Shown here: piece by piece, positions 53,976 to 64,000 of the stretch
How the letters are laid out: each line of letters opens with the position of its first letter
Numbering within the stretch: position 1 is the first letter of the stretch
Source: Pteria penguin
Taxonomy: Eukaryota > Mollusca > Bivalvia > Pterioida > Pteriidae
Reading direction: 5' to 3'
Assembly (NCBI GenBank): GCA_035048485.1
Contig: CM068581.1
Location: 11,118,864 to 11,182,863 of the forward strand
DNA: 64,000 nucleotides
The notes under the pieces: model-generated
Seen by the model: only the letters and a program-made list of their open reading frames with translations
Told to the model about the DNA's origin: nothing
Databases searched by the model: none
Made by a program: the position numbers and the translations under genes

Positions 53976-54918
53976 ATTTTTATACACCCGTCATTACACG
54001 GGACATATCATGTTATGGCGCTGTCTGTCCGTCCGTCCATCCAGGGTCATGTTTTCCAGACTTTTTTTTGCCGTCTTTCAAGATATTGAGTTGAAATCTG
54101 GTATATAGCTTTATTTCAAGTGGCGTCAGTACCAGTTCGAGTTTTGTTACGATTGACGTACTTTTGACAGATTTATGGCCCTTGGACTTATAAATTTCAA
54201 GATTTTTTTTCAGAAATTCATTCAAAATCTATTTTTTGACAAAACATTATGAAATTTATCATGAAACAAGTAAAATGTACCAACTATCATATATATTATG
54301 GGTTTTAGTATCTTTTTCTTCATTTTTGAGAAATTTATAATTTTAGGTGGGGGGGGGGATTAACCATCTGTCCAAGGCCATGTTTTCCTGACTTTTTTTG
54401 CCGTCTTTCAAGATATTGAATTGAAATTTGGTATATTGCTTTATATCAAGCGGCGTCAGTACCAGTTCGGGTTTTGTTCCGATTGATTACTTTTGACGGA
54501 TTTATGGCCCTTGGACTTATAAATTTCAAGAATTTTTTTTGAAAATTCATTGAAAATCTAATTTTTGTAAAAACATTATGAAATTTAGTATAAAACAAGT
54601 AAAATGTACCAACTATCACATATTTTACAGGTATTGATATCCTTTTCTTCATTTTTGAGAAATTTATAATTTTAGGAGGGGGGGGGGGAGTTAGGGGGGC
54701 TTGGACTAAAAGATTTAAAGATTTTTTTGGCAGGGTTTGATAAGACCATTTTTGCAGGAGTTATTGATCTTGGATTTATTCCTATGATAAAATGCTATGA
54801 AACGCAAGTAACTTTAGTAAACCTCAGATGTTTTTCATGAGACTCATGCCAAATGTGAATTGTTCCCGTCCGAATTAAGCGACGGGCATATTATGCCACG
54901 CTAGGCGTTGCTCTTGTT
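53976..54918 (-). repeat. Hairpin-capped repeat family A, full copy (reverse)
   Basis: Reads in reverse from ATTTTTATACACCCGTCATT (hairpin end) through GTCTGTCCGTCCGTCCATCC to GCGACGGGCATATTATGCCA then CGCTAGGCGTTGCTCTTGTT. The interior holds two diverged copies of about 305 bp (GGTCATGTTTTCC.. at 54051 and 54370) plus G-runs at 54348-54357 and 54678-54688. It ends 64 bp before the splice acceptor of the next gene. Confidence 0.82.
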
Positions 54919-54981
54919 CTTCTCTATTTGAATACCTTTCTAGAGAAAGTTCTTGACACAGGTGTCTGGTTTTTTTTTCAG

Positions 54982-55047
54982 GATTCTCACATTGATTATA
55001 TGGAGAGTATGATATTAGAAATCTCTGTTTAATGCCTCGCTTCAAAA
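54982..55047 (+). promoter_or_regulatory. Splice acceptor and 5' UTR with upstream ORF
   Basis: A strong acceptor, T10 then CAG, ends at 54981. The following 66 bases are in frame with the main start but stop at TAA (55030-55032). An ATG at 55000 opens a ten-codon upstream ORF (MESMILEISV) ending 15 bases before the main start. The upstream ATG has weak context (T at -3), so leaky scanning is likely. Upstream exon(s) were not identified. Confidence 0.55.
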
Positions 55048-56106
55048 ATGGATATCTCAGAAAGTGAGTGCAATCATTTGAAGAGACAGCAAAGATTTGA
55101 TGATCAAGAGGACCAGTCTGAAAATTTACAGACTTCATCTTTTGGTGGTGGACGTAAAAAAGCCAGATTTTCTTGGCAGATTAAGGGAGGAAAGTCAGTC
55201 TATAGTCCTGGTGAATGCTTTAGCAAGAATCAAGGAATTCCTGAGAATAATGATGAAACTGATAGTGATAGTATATGTATCACAGATAGTTGTGAGGAAG
55301 ACAGCAGTATTCAAGACAATAGTAAATATTATGCTGACCAGTCTTTAGATCTTTCTCATGAATCTGTATGTGAATCTAAGAGCAATACTCCATTCTGCAC
55401 TGTGCCTTCACGATCAAGGCGCCATTCCTATCCGATGCTTAACTTAGTTCACCAAACGACAAATCAAGAAACAAACAGAGAGAGTGAACTACTTACTCAG
55501 AACTTGCTTATATGGCAAAACAAACATGTGGCCAAATCTATTGTAGATAATGCAATCAACAAAACCCTAGAGGAAATGGGGGTGTCACCAGAGACAGAGC
55601 AAGATGCTTTCATGGCCGACAAATCACACCTTGAAAATCAAGGCATATCAGAAGCTATAAAAAACCAAGGTCTGGTGGGACCATCTACACAAAATGAATC
55701 TCATAGTCAGTTGTGTCCTCTTCTGTCACATCTACGACAAGCTTCTGACCTTGTGTTCTATCAAACAACTGGTACAAGTACATTAAGAACTAGTGATACC
55801 CGGAGTCGAATAAATAGATCAGGTATACCAAGACTAAGTGATTCCCATACACACATGACCGACTACAATATCTCAAAACCTAGTGATTCTAGAACAAGTA
55901 CCACAGTATCTACAGTAGCAGTCCATAACTTGATGAGTATGTGTGAGACCTCAGGTGCTAATATGCCTTCAAATCATACAAATCTATCAACAGATATCAA
56001 CCAATCACATTTGAAAACGAATTTACTTGTTTCTGAGTCAAATTCAGAAATAATTGACCAGGCTGTATCCATGGCAATTTCTTCTCAAGGGTTGATCTTG
56101 CAGTGA
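55048..56106 (+). CDS. Uncharacterised 352-residue Ser-rich protein with AKAP-like helices
   Basis: I do not recognise the family. The start has strong context (AAAATGG) and an in-frame stop just upstream; the whole frame is in one exon with a poly(A) signal 24 bases after the stop. No signal peptide or membrane segment. In order: basic patch GGGRKKARFSWQIKGGK (33-49), acidic/Ser stretch (68-93), RSRRHSYP (122-129; fits RRxS for PKA and RxxSxP for 14-3-3), a predicted helix LLIWQNKHVAKSIVDNAINK continuing TLEEMGV (153-179), a shorter ISEAIKNQGLV (200-210), a disordered Ser/Thr region, and a C-terminal helix EIIDQAVSMAISSQGLILQ (334-352). The helices have the small/hydrophobic spacing seen in PKA RII-binding helices; that function is inference. 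Real-gene status is supported by the long open frame amid decayed repeats. Confidence 0.8.
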   Translation: MDISESECNHLKRQQRFDDQEDQSENLQTSSFGGGRKKARFSWQIKGGKSVYSPGECFSKNQGIPENNDETDSDSICITDSCEEDSSIQDNSKYYADQSLDLSHESVCESKSNTPFCTVPSRSRRHSYPMLNLVHQTTNQETNRESELLTQNLLIWQNKHVAKSIVDNAINKTLEEMGVSPETEQDAFMADKSHLENQGISEAIKNQGLVGPSTQNESHSQLCPLLSHLRQASDLVFYQTTGTSTLRTSDTRSRINRSGIPRLSDSHTHMTDYNISKPSDSRTSTTVSTVAVHNLMSMCETSGANMPSNHTNLSTDINQSHLKTNLLVSESNSEIIDQAVSMAISSQGLILQ

Positions 56107-56129
56107 GTCATGAAAAGTATGCACTGTAC

Positions 56130-56135
56130 AATAAA
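56130..56135 (+). terminator. Poly(A) signal AATAAA
   Basis: Canonical AATAAA shortly after the stop codon at 56104-56106, followed by T/G-rich sequence (TTTGTTCTT). It would give a very short 3' UTR. Confidence 0.65.
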
Positions 56136-57400
56136 ATTTGTTCTTCCATTGATGAAAGTATTTGTTGCGCATCTTCACAATGTCAAGGCTTTGTAAATCC
56201 ATTCTTCACACACATACTCTTGACAAAAAATTTGTTATTTTAAAAATCTGGACACACGATGTAACATTTCATTAATACCAAGGATAGGCATGGCACCAAA
56301 CAGGAAACAGTTCTCAGTAGACAGGTTTTTAGTCTCCGATTGGTAAAACCAGAGAGGAGTATAAGTGTCCACTGCGTTTGTCTGTATGTCTGTCTGAGAC
56401 ACTTTGGTTTTCTGGACATTTTTGTAATGACTTGAAATTTGTTACTTAGCTTTGTATCCGTGACTTACACATCATTTTTGAGTTTGGTCATGATGACCTA
56501 TTGTTAGCTCACCGGGATAAATGTCCGGAGAGCAACTGTCATACCTCCGGCGTCGTTCTTGTTGTCATTGTCGTTGTTGTCGTCCGTAGACAAACACTTT
56601 AATCTGGATCATAACTTTAGAACCATTAGAGATAGGGCTTTAATATTTCACATGTGTATTCCTTCTGCGAAGACCTTTCATTGGGTACCAATGTTTTTTA
56701 CCTTGTGACCTTAATCTTGAAGTTTGAGGTACTTAAAACAAATTGACCTTGGTCATAAGTTATGAACAGTAAATAATAGGACTTAATTTTTTACGTTTTG
56801 ACCTTGAACTTGAAGATTGACTTACAAAAAAGTTTTGCTATTTAAATTTGGTTGCCACTGGCGACCTCTGTTTTCTTCTTACAACTCTTATTGGAAGAGT
56901 TACAGCCCTTAGATTTGTGAACCCGATTTGGGATGTCTATTGCTTAAACAATATTCAATATGCTTGTAAACGGCATGTTTGGCAATATTTATATACATGT
57001 ATATTCTATTTTGGAAAGTTTATGGTAATGGCATTTGTTTTCTTTAATTTGTATATACATGTATATATTCCTTAATGTCTCGGGTTAGAATTTGAAATCG
57101 GAATAGAGAAATTCATTGTTTATTTAAAGCTCAGCTTTTGAATAGCGACTTTCGTCAATACCACAAACTTTGTGACAAAGCCTCGCCATTTTGAAGATGA
57201 TTTGGTGTTGTATGTATCTGATCTCTGGACATTTAATTTATTAATATCTATCATGCATAAATATGTAGTGTTAATGAAGGTCAGTTTGAATTTTCTGATC
57301 TCTCGTATTACCTGCAACTGTAGCATCATTTTCATTGGCTGAAATTGAAACTTGGAATGCAAATATCAGGTTAAAATATGCTCAGACTAAATATCTTTAC
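56136..57400. other. Intergenic repeat remnants
   Basis: About 56505-56830 starts TTAGCTCACCGGGATAAATG, followed by a GTCGTTGTTGTCGTCCG stretch and AACTTTAGAACCATTAGAGA; this style recurs near 61060-61600. Remainder AT-rich with no gene seen. Confidence 0.4.
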
Positions 57401-57449
57401 ACACTATATTCAAATCCATGTAAAAACTTAGGATTTGGTCTCCTTGCAC

Positions 57450-57893
57450 ATAGGACTTGGTTCAAGGTCATGACACACCCTGGTATCCTCGTCAATAATA
57501 CTCTGAAATTCAAATCTGTGCAAGGACCAAAAAGTGAGGGCTCTGAAAAAGATTTACCCATCATTTGCATTGTAACCTTGACCTTGCCGATATGATCTTT
57601 GTTCAAGATTATGATACACCCTGGTGTCCTGGTCAGCAATGTGAAACATGTCCATGCAAGGGGTAAAAAGTTATGGCCCGGACAAAGATTTACCCATGAT
57701 CATTTGCTTTGTGACCTTGACCTTGCATATATGACCTTGGTTCAAGGTCATTACACACCCTTGAATCCTGAGCAACAACTCTGTGAAATATTATTCAAAT
57801 CCATACAAGAGATGAAAGGTTATGGCTCGGACGGACTATAGCGGACGAACAACGCCATAACAGTACGCTCCGTATGAAAGCAGGCATGAAAAA
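57450..57893 (+). repeat. Family A-like repeat, right part
   Basis: Three units of about 140 bp marked by ACACCCTGGT/ACACCCTTGA at 57475, 57615 and 57755, with TTCAAGGTCATGACAC and GACCTTGACCTTGC words. The end, AACGCCATAACAGTACGCTC then CGTATGAAAGCAGGCATGAA, is a decayed version of the family A hairpin end. Confidence 0.55.
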
Positions 57894-58108
57894 ACTATAA
57901 GAGGTATCGGCATTAGACTTCATAACTCTTTTTTGCATAGTTTATAAATTAGATGTAACTGCCCTTTTTAAAATTTTTCATCCTTAAATTTTGTATGAAG
58001 CATAACACAAAAGCTATAAGAGATATCAACATAAAACTTTGTCATACATTACGCATATTTTTCTTTGTAATGTTGTAGTATGATTTTGTAAACAGAGATA
58101 TTGATCTC

Positions 58109-58217
<109 letters not shown>

Positions 58218-58395
58218 AAACATAAACATATTTATTGCCATCTTGTAAATGCAATGGATTGGTTACAAATTATATGCAATCTTAGATAAACCTCCCCTTA
58301 GAAAAGTATAATGAGTATGGTATGCATCTTTACAGTTACACAGAAAATTTGATTTTTGATAAATAAGAACAATTATGTACTAGAGAGAGAGATCT

Positions 58396-58616
58396 GGGTC
58401 CTGCGCCATAAACTGAGAATACACTTAAGTCAAACTTTCATATTCTTCTGTTCATCAATGAATTAATAACTGGGATTAGGATTTTATTCAGTTTTATTCT
58501 ACTGATAAACAGAATTAAATAATTCTGTATTAAAATTTTCTTGAACGTTTGATAATGGAATAAATTAAAATGAAATTTTTGACTTGAGTATATTCTCAGT
58601 TTATGGCGCCGGACCC
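58396..58616. mobile_element. 221-bp inverted-repeat element within LINE
   Basis: Arms of 36 bases (58396-58431 and 58581-58616) beginning GGGTCCTGCGCCATAAACTG and GGGTCCGGCGCCATAAACTG match at 33 of 36 positions. The LINE-coded protein on the minus strand is recognisable up to this point and not beyond, suggesting an insertion. No target duplication seen. Confidence 0.6.
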
Positions 58617-59640
58617 TGTTTTTAAGTGAACCGCTTGCTTCTAGATACATATTTGTGTACGGCTTGGTATATATGTTATTACATTGATCGTTTTCATCTT
58701 GATCACAGTAGAGAATAGTGCCTATATCTGGAGTACAACCCAGTTGCGATATGGTATCAAATAGTCCAACGCAAATCACATTGTAGTATTGACAATGAAG
58801 AAAGTAATGTTTTACGTCTTCAATGCCATCTCCACAAGAGCACATTTTAGTATTCACGAGGTTAATGCGATGAAGGTCATTGTTTAAGAGACTACAATCA
58901 TGTTTAAGACGAGGATGTATGATATTTAACTTGCGGTCACCGTGAACGAAGTAAGATTTTCAGCTATTAGCTTTGATCTGAACTGCGTTAGATTTGGTGC
59001 GTTCTGTGTAGAAAGTGGGAGGCTGTTCCATCCTGAGATGGTAGATGGAATAGAAGAAGACTTAAGGACATTTAGTGGGCAATATGTTTGGGTTATGTCG
59101 CTACTATTTCCTCAAGTTGTATCGACTATTATTACCAACGTGGTCTGGGGTCAGTTGAGTTAAACGGTCGGGTGTCATTCCATTCTGTACTTTAAACATT
59201 AAACAAAGGTTTTATTGTGTCTCTGATTTTAGTGTATCCCAGTCAAAGAAGCTCTGCTACAAATATTGGCAGGCCAGTGACAGTACGGGCCGCTTACTCT
59301 GGATACGTCTATACTGGCAGGCTAGTGACAGTACGGGCCGCTACTAGTTGGTATTTTTCTAGCCTTTCAGATTCGCGTAAAGATAAGTTGTCCCAGATTT
59401 CTCTGCCGTATTCGAGTATAGGTCGGATTAACGTGAGATACACTCTCTAGAGAAAATCTCTTTTTAAGGTATATTTAATTTTGCGTAAAACAGAAACCTG
59501 TTTAGAGATACGTAATATGGCATAATCAATATGGGCAGACCACTTCGCATCACTAGAAAACACAATTCCCAAGTGTTTGTGGGTACCAACTTAAACCCAG
59601 ATTGTTTCATCAAAATCATATTCTAAATCGGACCTCCTGA
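58617..59640 (-). mobile_element. Non-LTR retrotransposon, RT C-terminal part, degraded
   Basis: Reading minus from 59640: HKHLGIVFSSDAKWSAHIDY then ISKQVSVLRKIKY (about 59570-59466), VYLTLIRPILEYGREIWDNL (about 59442-59383), EKYQLVAARTVTSLPV, then HPRLKHDCSLLNNDLHRINL and the Cys/His tail CSCGDGIEDVKHYFLHCQYY (about 58839-58780). Order and motifs are those of a LINE RT thumb and C-terminal CxC..H..C region. Several stops; a 45-bp segment with CAGTGACAGTACGGGCCGC is duplicated (about 59277 and 59322). Confidence 0.85.
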
Positions 59641-59947
59641 ATAAAACCAGTCCTTAATTGAAATAAACCAAGAGACCCCCACTGTAATTGGTCCTGTCTT
59701 TACGAGATGGTACATCAAAACCGTCCTTCGTATTTATTGACCTATCAAGATGTGTCTCGGTAAAGCAAACAATATCACGTTTGTCAATATAATTTTATAT
59801 TTCAGACAGTTTATTATGTATAATAAAATATTGTAAAGCCACTCATTGCAGTATTCTGTGGACCCGGGTTTTCGGCAATGTCGTTACCCAGTAGTAGTAT
59901 TACAATAAGTATCATGACAAACTGTATATTTTCAATATTAATACGTA

Positions 59948-59948
<1 letters not shown>

Positions 59949-60009
<61 letters not shown>
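59949..60009. repeat. (TA)n microsatellite
   Basis: About 30 uninterrupted TA dinucleotides. Confidence 0.95.
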
Positions 60010-60012
<3 letters not shown>

Positions 60013-60199
60013 GTTTAATATTTCGGAACTATCTGTTCACTTCATAAGGACTGCGTGTGGTGTTTACCGCACAGGGCATGTGATAAATATAGAACATATA
60101 TACCTTTTAATTTTGTGCACCAGATGCGCTTTTCGACAAGTTATGTCTCTTCAGAGAATGGCTGGTGAGAACTGTTTAAAGCCTATTTATATATAAAAG

Positions 60200-60420
60200 T
60201 GGAAAATACAAGTGGCGACACCTAAAATGGATTTGCATAACGAAAACAAAACCTAAAAGAAATACTAGTGGCGACATCTATACATGATGTAAATCTGTTC
60301 TGACGTCCTGAACAAAAAAATCTGAAGTACTCCACATGAATAAAAAATATTGATTTTCTATCGTAAGTCACCCACTATGGTATGCTTAAGGTATACAGAT
60401 TTACATCATGTATAAAATAG
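60200..60420. repeat. Short repeats around a perfect 20-bp inverted repeat
   Basis: TATACATGATGTAAATCTGT (60279-60298) is perfectly inverted at 60395-60414. AGTGGCGACA occurs directly at about 60212 and 60267. May be a small fold-back element. Confidence 0.5.
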
Positions 60421-61960
60421 TGTTTATTGTCAATTCACTTGATTGTCCACAGTACGGCAGCAATACTTTACTAGAGTGGTCCTATTGGTCCAAACACTTC
60501 GAGGCAAATTCTATGCCAACGCCTTGCGTATACGCGTATCAATACTCCAATCTACTTGTCAGCATAGAAAGCGATGTTTAGCGGACTTTTGATTGTTAGT
60601 GCATATGACGTCATAAATTATAATCAAATATCTTAAAAGGTCCTCCAAAGGGAAGTATATGAATGTGAAAAATACAACACTCTTTTCCACAAATTTCTAG
60701 CCGCCTGGCCTTATCAAATGAAGAAAATGGGGAAAAAAATTTTTAGGTCGAAAATTCTTGGAAAAAAGTGTTGACGTGTAGTGTAATTTTGCGTACATGT
60801 GTCAATTGGTCAGTTTTAATTCGCAGAGCATACACACAAGTGGTTAGACGTTTGTTTAGAAGTCGTTAATATTCGTTCCGCAATCACACTAGTCTGTTAT
60901 TAGTTCGTTAATGATAAGCTATAAATTCGTTTTGAGGTCATGAATTCGATTCATATGTTTACAGTTCGTTCTGATTAGCCTTCAGGAATTCATACAAATA
61001 AGGTCAATTCGTTATAGTGTGAAATGCCCCTTTAATGTTTTCCCCATTGTTTAACTTTTTATGCCTCCGGAATCACAGATTCGGGAGCATCTAGTTTTTG
61101 GCCTGTCTGTCTTTCTATTTGTCCGACTTTAAAAATTGCACCACTTGAATGCGAGCTCTAAGTTTTAATATCAAGTGAAACATGGGCCAAACTTGCACTA
61201 TTGATGTATCTTTATGTGAACAATGCCTGTTGACTGTTACCCATTTTTAGATCGGCAGGACGAAAGTCTGGAGAGCTTTTGTCCCAGGCGACAAAATTTT
61301 AAAATCGTCAATTTCTTTTCAACCGCAAGGACGGGGCTTTGATATTTCACATAGAGATGCCTCATGACCAGAGCTTTTATTTAGGGTCATGACTTTTAAC
61401 CAAATGACCTTGACTTTCACTTTAACCTCCATTTCAAAAACATTTTATGTTCTATCTACATGTAGAAAGAGAGATAGGGCTTTCATATTTCACATATCGA
61501 TTCCTAATGACTGGAGCTTTTTGTGGGGGGTCAAGACTTTTGATCTTGAACCTGCATTTAAAAACTGTAACCTGGACTATATCTTTTGAATCGTAAATAT
61601 GGCTTTCATGATTTACAGTTAGATTAGTCGTATTCGGACAGTTTATCATAACCATTATACGGCATAACAATATCTATCCACGCATCAAAACATTTACCTC
61701 AATTATCTAATTGTAAAACATGAATACAGTCCGAATACGACAAATATAGATTATCACTGACCCTTGATTAACGATAGGAAATTTTTAAGTGTTTATTTTT
61801 TTTTTTAATTTTCAAATGTTTTAGTAATCCCCTTAAACCTAATGGCTATGTCCTCGACCTAGCTGTTGTTCTTGGTGACAAAAGAATCCACAGTCAAATT
61901 GTTATTCGCCTCTGAATCCAAATGTAAACGCGGACCGGTTTAAATTTGACTATACTGTGA
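60421..61960. other. Intergenic repeat remnants
   Basis: About 60850-61020 repeats the word ATTCGTT/GTTCGTT many times. About 61060-61600 is repeat of the CCGGAATCACAGATTCGGGA type followed by GATATTTCACAT phrases. GTCGTATTCGGAC (61627-61639) is inverted at 61729-61741. No gene seen. Confidence 0.4.
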
Positions 61961-61969
61961 CAAATTTCG

Positions 61970-62260
61970 GTATCAGTCCGGGGGCTCCATAGTTAGAGCG
62001 TCCGATCTCAAAGCGGAAAATTTTGGGTTCGATTCTCGAGTCCGCAATTTTTCACCCTGTCTTTTACGATTTGCTGCCACGAGAGTGACCTTGAATGTGA
62101 GAACCAGGGTAAGTTCTTTCCTAGGTTTCCAGATTTCGAATTCTCTGGCAAGGGCGGGGGAGTGTGACGGATTCAGGTATCGGTTTACTCAGAGGTGAGA
62201 GCGTCTGCCGCTGAATCGGAAGGTTCTGGGTTCGATTCCCGGGTCTTGCCACAAAATCTA
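61970..62260 (+). repeat. Two tRNA-like modules about 200 bp apart
   Basis: Module 1 (about 61983-62045): GGCTCCATAGTTAGAGCG with B box GGGTTCGATTCTCGAG. Module 2 (about 62180-62252): TTTACTCAGAGGTGAGAGCG then CTGGGTTCGATTCCCGG. Both share GAGCGTC and GGTATC(A/G)GT lead-ins. Neither folds into a complete tRNA by eye, so they look like a dimeric SINE or element core, not functional genes. Confidence 0.6.
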
Positions 62261-62530
62261 ACTGCCTGTAACAATACGTTATTTTTATCATTGCTTAGAA
62301 CAGGATGCGACTTTTCAAGTAGGTTGCAAGTTTGGCTCATCATCGGACGGTCACAAGGTCAAATCAGATACCGACTATGGTTTCGAAAACCTATACAGAC
62401 ATGGTTATGTTAAGTGTCAACCCCGAGGAAAATTTTCACCACGATTATTAAATGGATGTGTCCATATGGTAATCATTATGTCCATGGAGTCCAGGTTCCA
62501 GCTTCATTAGCGCATTTTGGTAACACATTA

Positions 62531-62640
62531 CACTGGCGGATCCAGAGGGGGGGGGGGGTCGAGGGGGCCCCCACCCACCCACCCCCCAATTGAGATTCCT
62601 ATAAATGACCTTCGAGAGAGAGAGAGAGAGGGGGGGGGGA
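62531..62640. repeat. CACTGGCGGATCCAG-type element end and G/GA runs
   Basis: CACTGGCGGATCCAGAGGGG is a widespread animal transposon terminus. It is followed by a G11 run, GGGGGCCCCCACCCACCC and a (GA)n-G9 run. The other end was not located here; a reversed similar end lies at about 18780-18817. Confidence 0.5.
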
Positions 62641-64000
62641 GGAATCCACGCATTATAAACAATAATATTTGTGTTATGCCGTCACTCAGAGCGCCGGTGC
62701 ATGCTGTCTTCAGCATGCATCTTCAGATATGGTTTGTCGTTTTAAGGGTTTAGAACTGTCAAATTTTATTAATTGCTCTGCGAGATGCAATGCAACATAG
62801 TAAAACTCCCGATCAATGAGGCAAGTTTACACATGGTGAGTGGCCATGTTTTGCAATTATGTAACCGTCAGACGGACATAAAGAAAATATATGCATATAA
62901 AATAATATAAAGGTGAATGAAAATGGTAAGTTTAACTTTTATACCCCTTGATGCTACATATTCAGGGGGCGAATCAAATGGTCGTGTTTTATGGGAGCAG
63001 ACTCATTGAGTGGACAAAGAGTCGCTTCGATAAGATATATTTCTTTTTTTCTGTTGTGTAAATGAGAGATTTCTATTCAAACCATGCCTATTCTTTAATG
63101 ATATTGATAAAGATCCAATTGCCTTAAAACTTGGAACATGACAACCTCCCTATAAAGCGTGATGCGTCGACAAATGAAAAAATTCGCCCGAATTTCTTCT
63201 AAACTTTAAGACATTTTATGAACAACGCCTCAATTTGTTTATGCATATATAATCTAATTACTTATTTGAGTGTAGAAATGAGATTAAAATTGGTAAATCT
63301 AGACTTAAAATGTACAAAGTATTTTCCAAATTTTGTAGGACTAAGACGATAAAGTTAGGAGTAAGAACGGTTAGGGAAATATTTATAGGAGTTTTTTATT
63401 CATAGCACTAAAATGTTTCTGCGCCCTCTTCATATGTTGTGTGTGGCTATGACCTTTTCTTTACAGTGTTTCGTCGTATTAAATGTTACGTACAGAGTGT
63501 AATATTATGCTTGTATGTTTTGGACATTCGTGGCGGTGTGGCTAGTTAAACAGGAGACGTTCACTCCCCCAACAGAACCTTTATACAACATTTTAGAGCA
63601 CGACTCGGTGCTCCAAATTGACTATGTGCTCGAACTCCAAGTTTATCGAGGTTTTTGAATATCTGGAGCATGACAGCGTGCTCCAATCTCGAGTATGTTC
63701 TCAAAAATTTCAAAATCGGATAGGACCATATTCAGAACCGTGCTTGTATGCACTCACAAGAATCGGGATCGAAAGCGTAAAGATTATAACCTCACCCGTA
63801 CTCAAACTCAAGAGTGAGTAGGGGTTTGGAGTTTGAATACAGGCTTAAAATCGAACACGCGTAAAAGTTTTTTTTTAGCTCGGGTGCTGGTCTCATCTTT
63901 AAATTTCAGGGACCCATGCATGATCAAAGTTTCAAAGTTTATTTCAATCTCTTAGTTGTAAACAACATTGAGAATATATAAATAAACAATAATCACATTA
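62641..64000. other. Right end, no gene recognised
   Basis: AT-rich intergenic DNA. GGAGCATGACAGCGTGCTCC (about 63664-63683) is a near-palindrome. No exon or element boundary that I can support. Confidence 0.5.

Noticed and set aside
62180..62252. Functional tRNA gene
   Set aside because: B box and T-arm are good, but acceptor and D-arm pairing is not complete by eye and a sister module lies nearby, which fits a SINE better.

Overview
The window looks like nuclear DNA of an invertebrate animal, most likely a bivalve mollusc. It is AT-rich, has spliced genes with GT/AG introns of up to about 12 kb, and is crowded with tRNA-derived SINEs, non-LTR retrotransposon fragments, fold-back elements and hairpin-capped repeat families of the kind common in bivalves. 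The organism is inferred from repeat style and protein resemblance only; no species can be named.

The main gene lies on the minus strand and fills 2320-42384. It is the first nine coding exons (281 complete codons, then one extra base) of a katanin p60 A-like 2 (KATNAL2) orthologue: start codon at 42382-42384, LisH region in exons 1-3, a Ser/Pro-rich linker, then the start of the AAA ATPase module, reaching the Gly-Pro-Pro-Gly start of Walker A. All nine exons join in frame at consensus splice sites. The rest of the ATPase must lie left of base 1. A short CpG-rich exon at 20600-20622 has the right phase to be an alternative first exon of a LisH-less form.

The second gene is on the plus strand: one coding exon (55048-56106) for a 352-residue low-complexity protein I do not recognise. 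It has a PKA/14-3-3-type phosphosite and amphipathic helices resembling PKA-anchoring helices, a splice acceptor and upstream ORF just before the start, and a poly(A) signal after the stop.

Nearly everything else is repeat. Notable items are a 1.14-kb Mutator-like element (47459-48600) with 95-bp terminal inverted repeats, a 9-bp target duplication and a decayed ZSWIM3-like N-terminal domain; a non-LTR retrotransposon (about 39150-42015) split by a 637-bp fold-back element; a 435-bp fold-back element with a 5-bp target duplication (43164-43598); a hAT-like element (31561-32664); several copies of a repeat family with hairpin ends whose body carries tandem AGGTCA half-sites; at least six SINE copies; and minisatellites with 22-, 54- and 58-bp units. 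No CRISPR, phage, operon or canonical tRNA/rRNA gene was seen.
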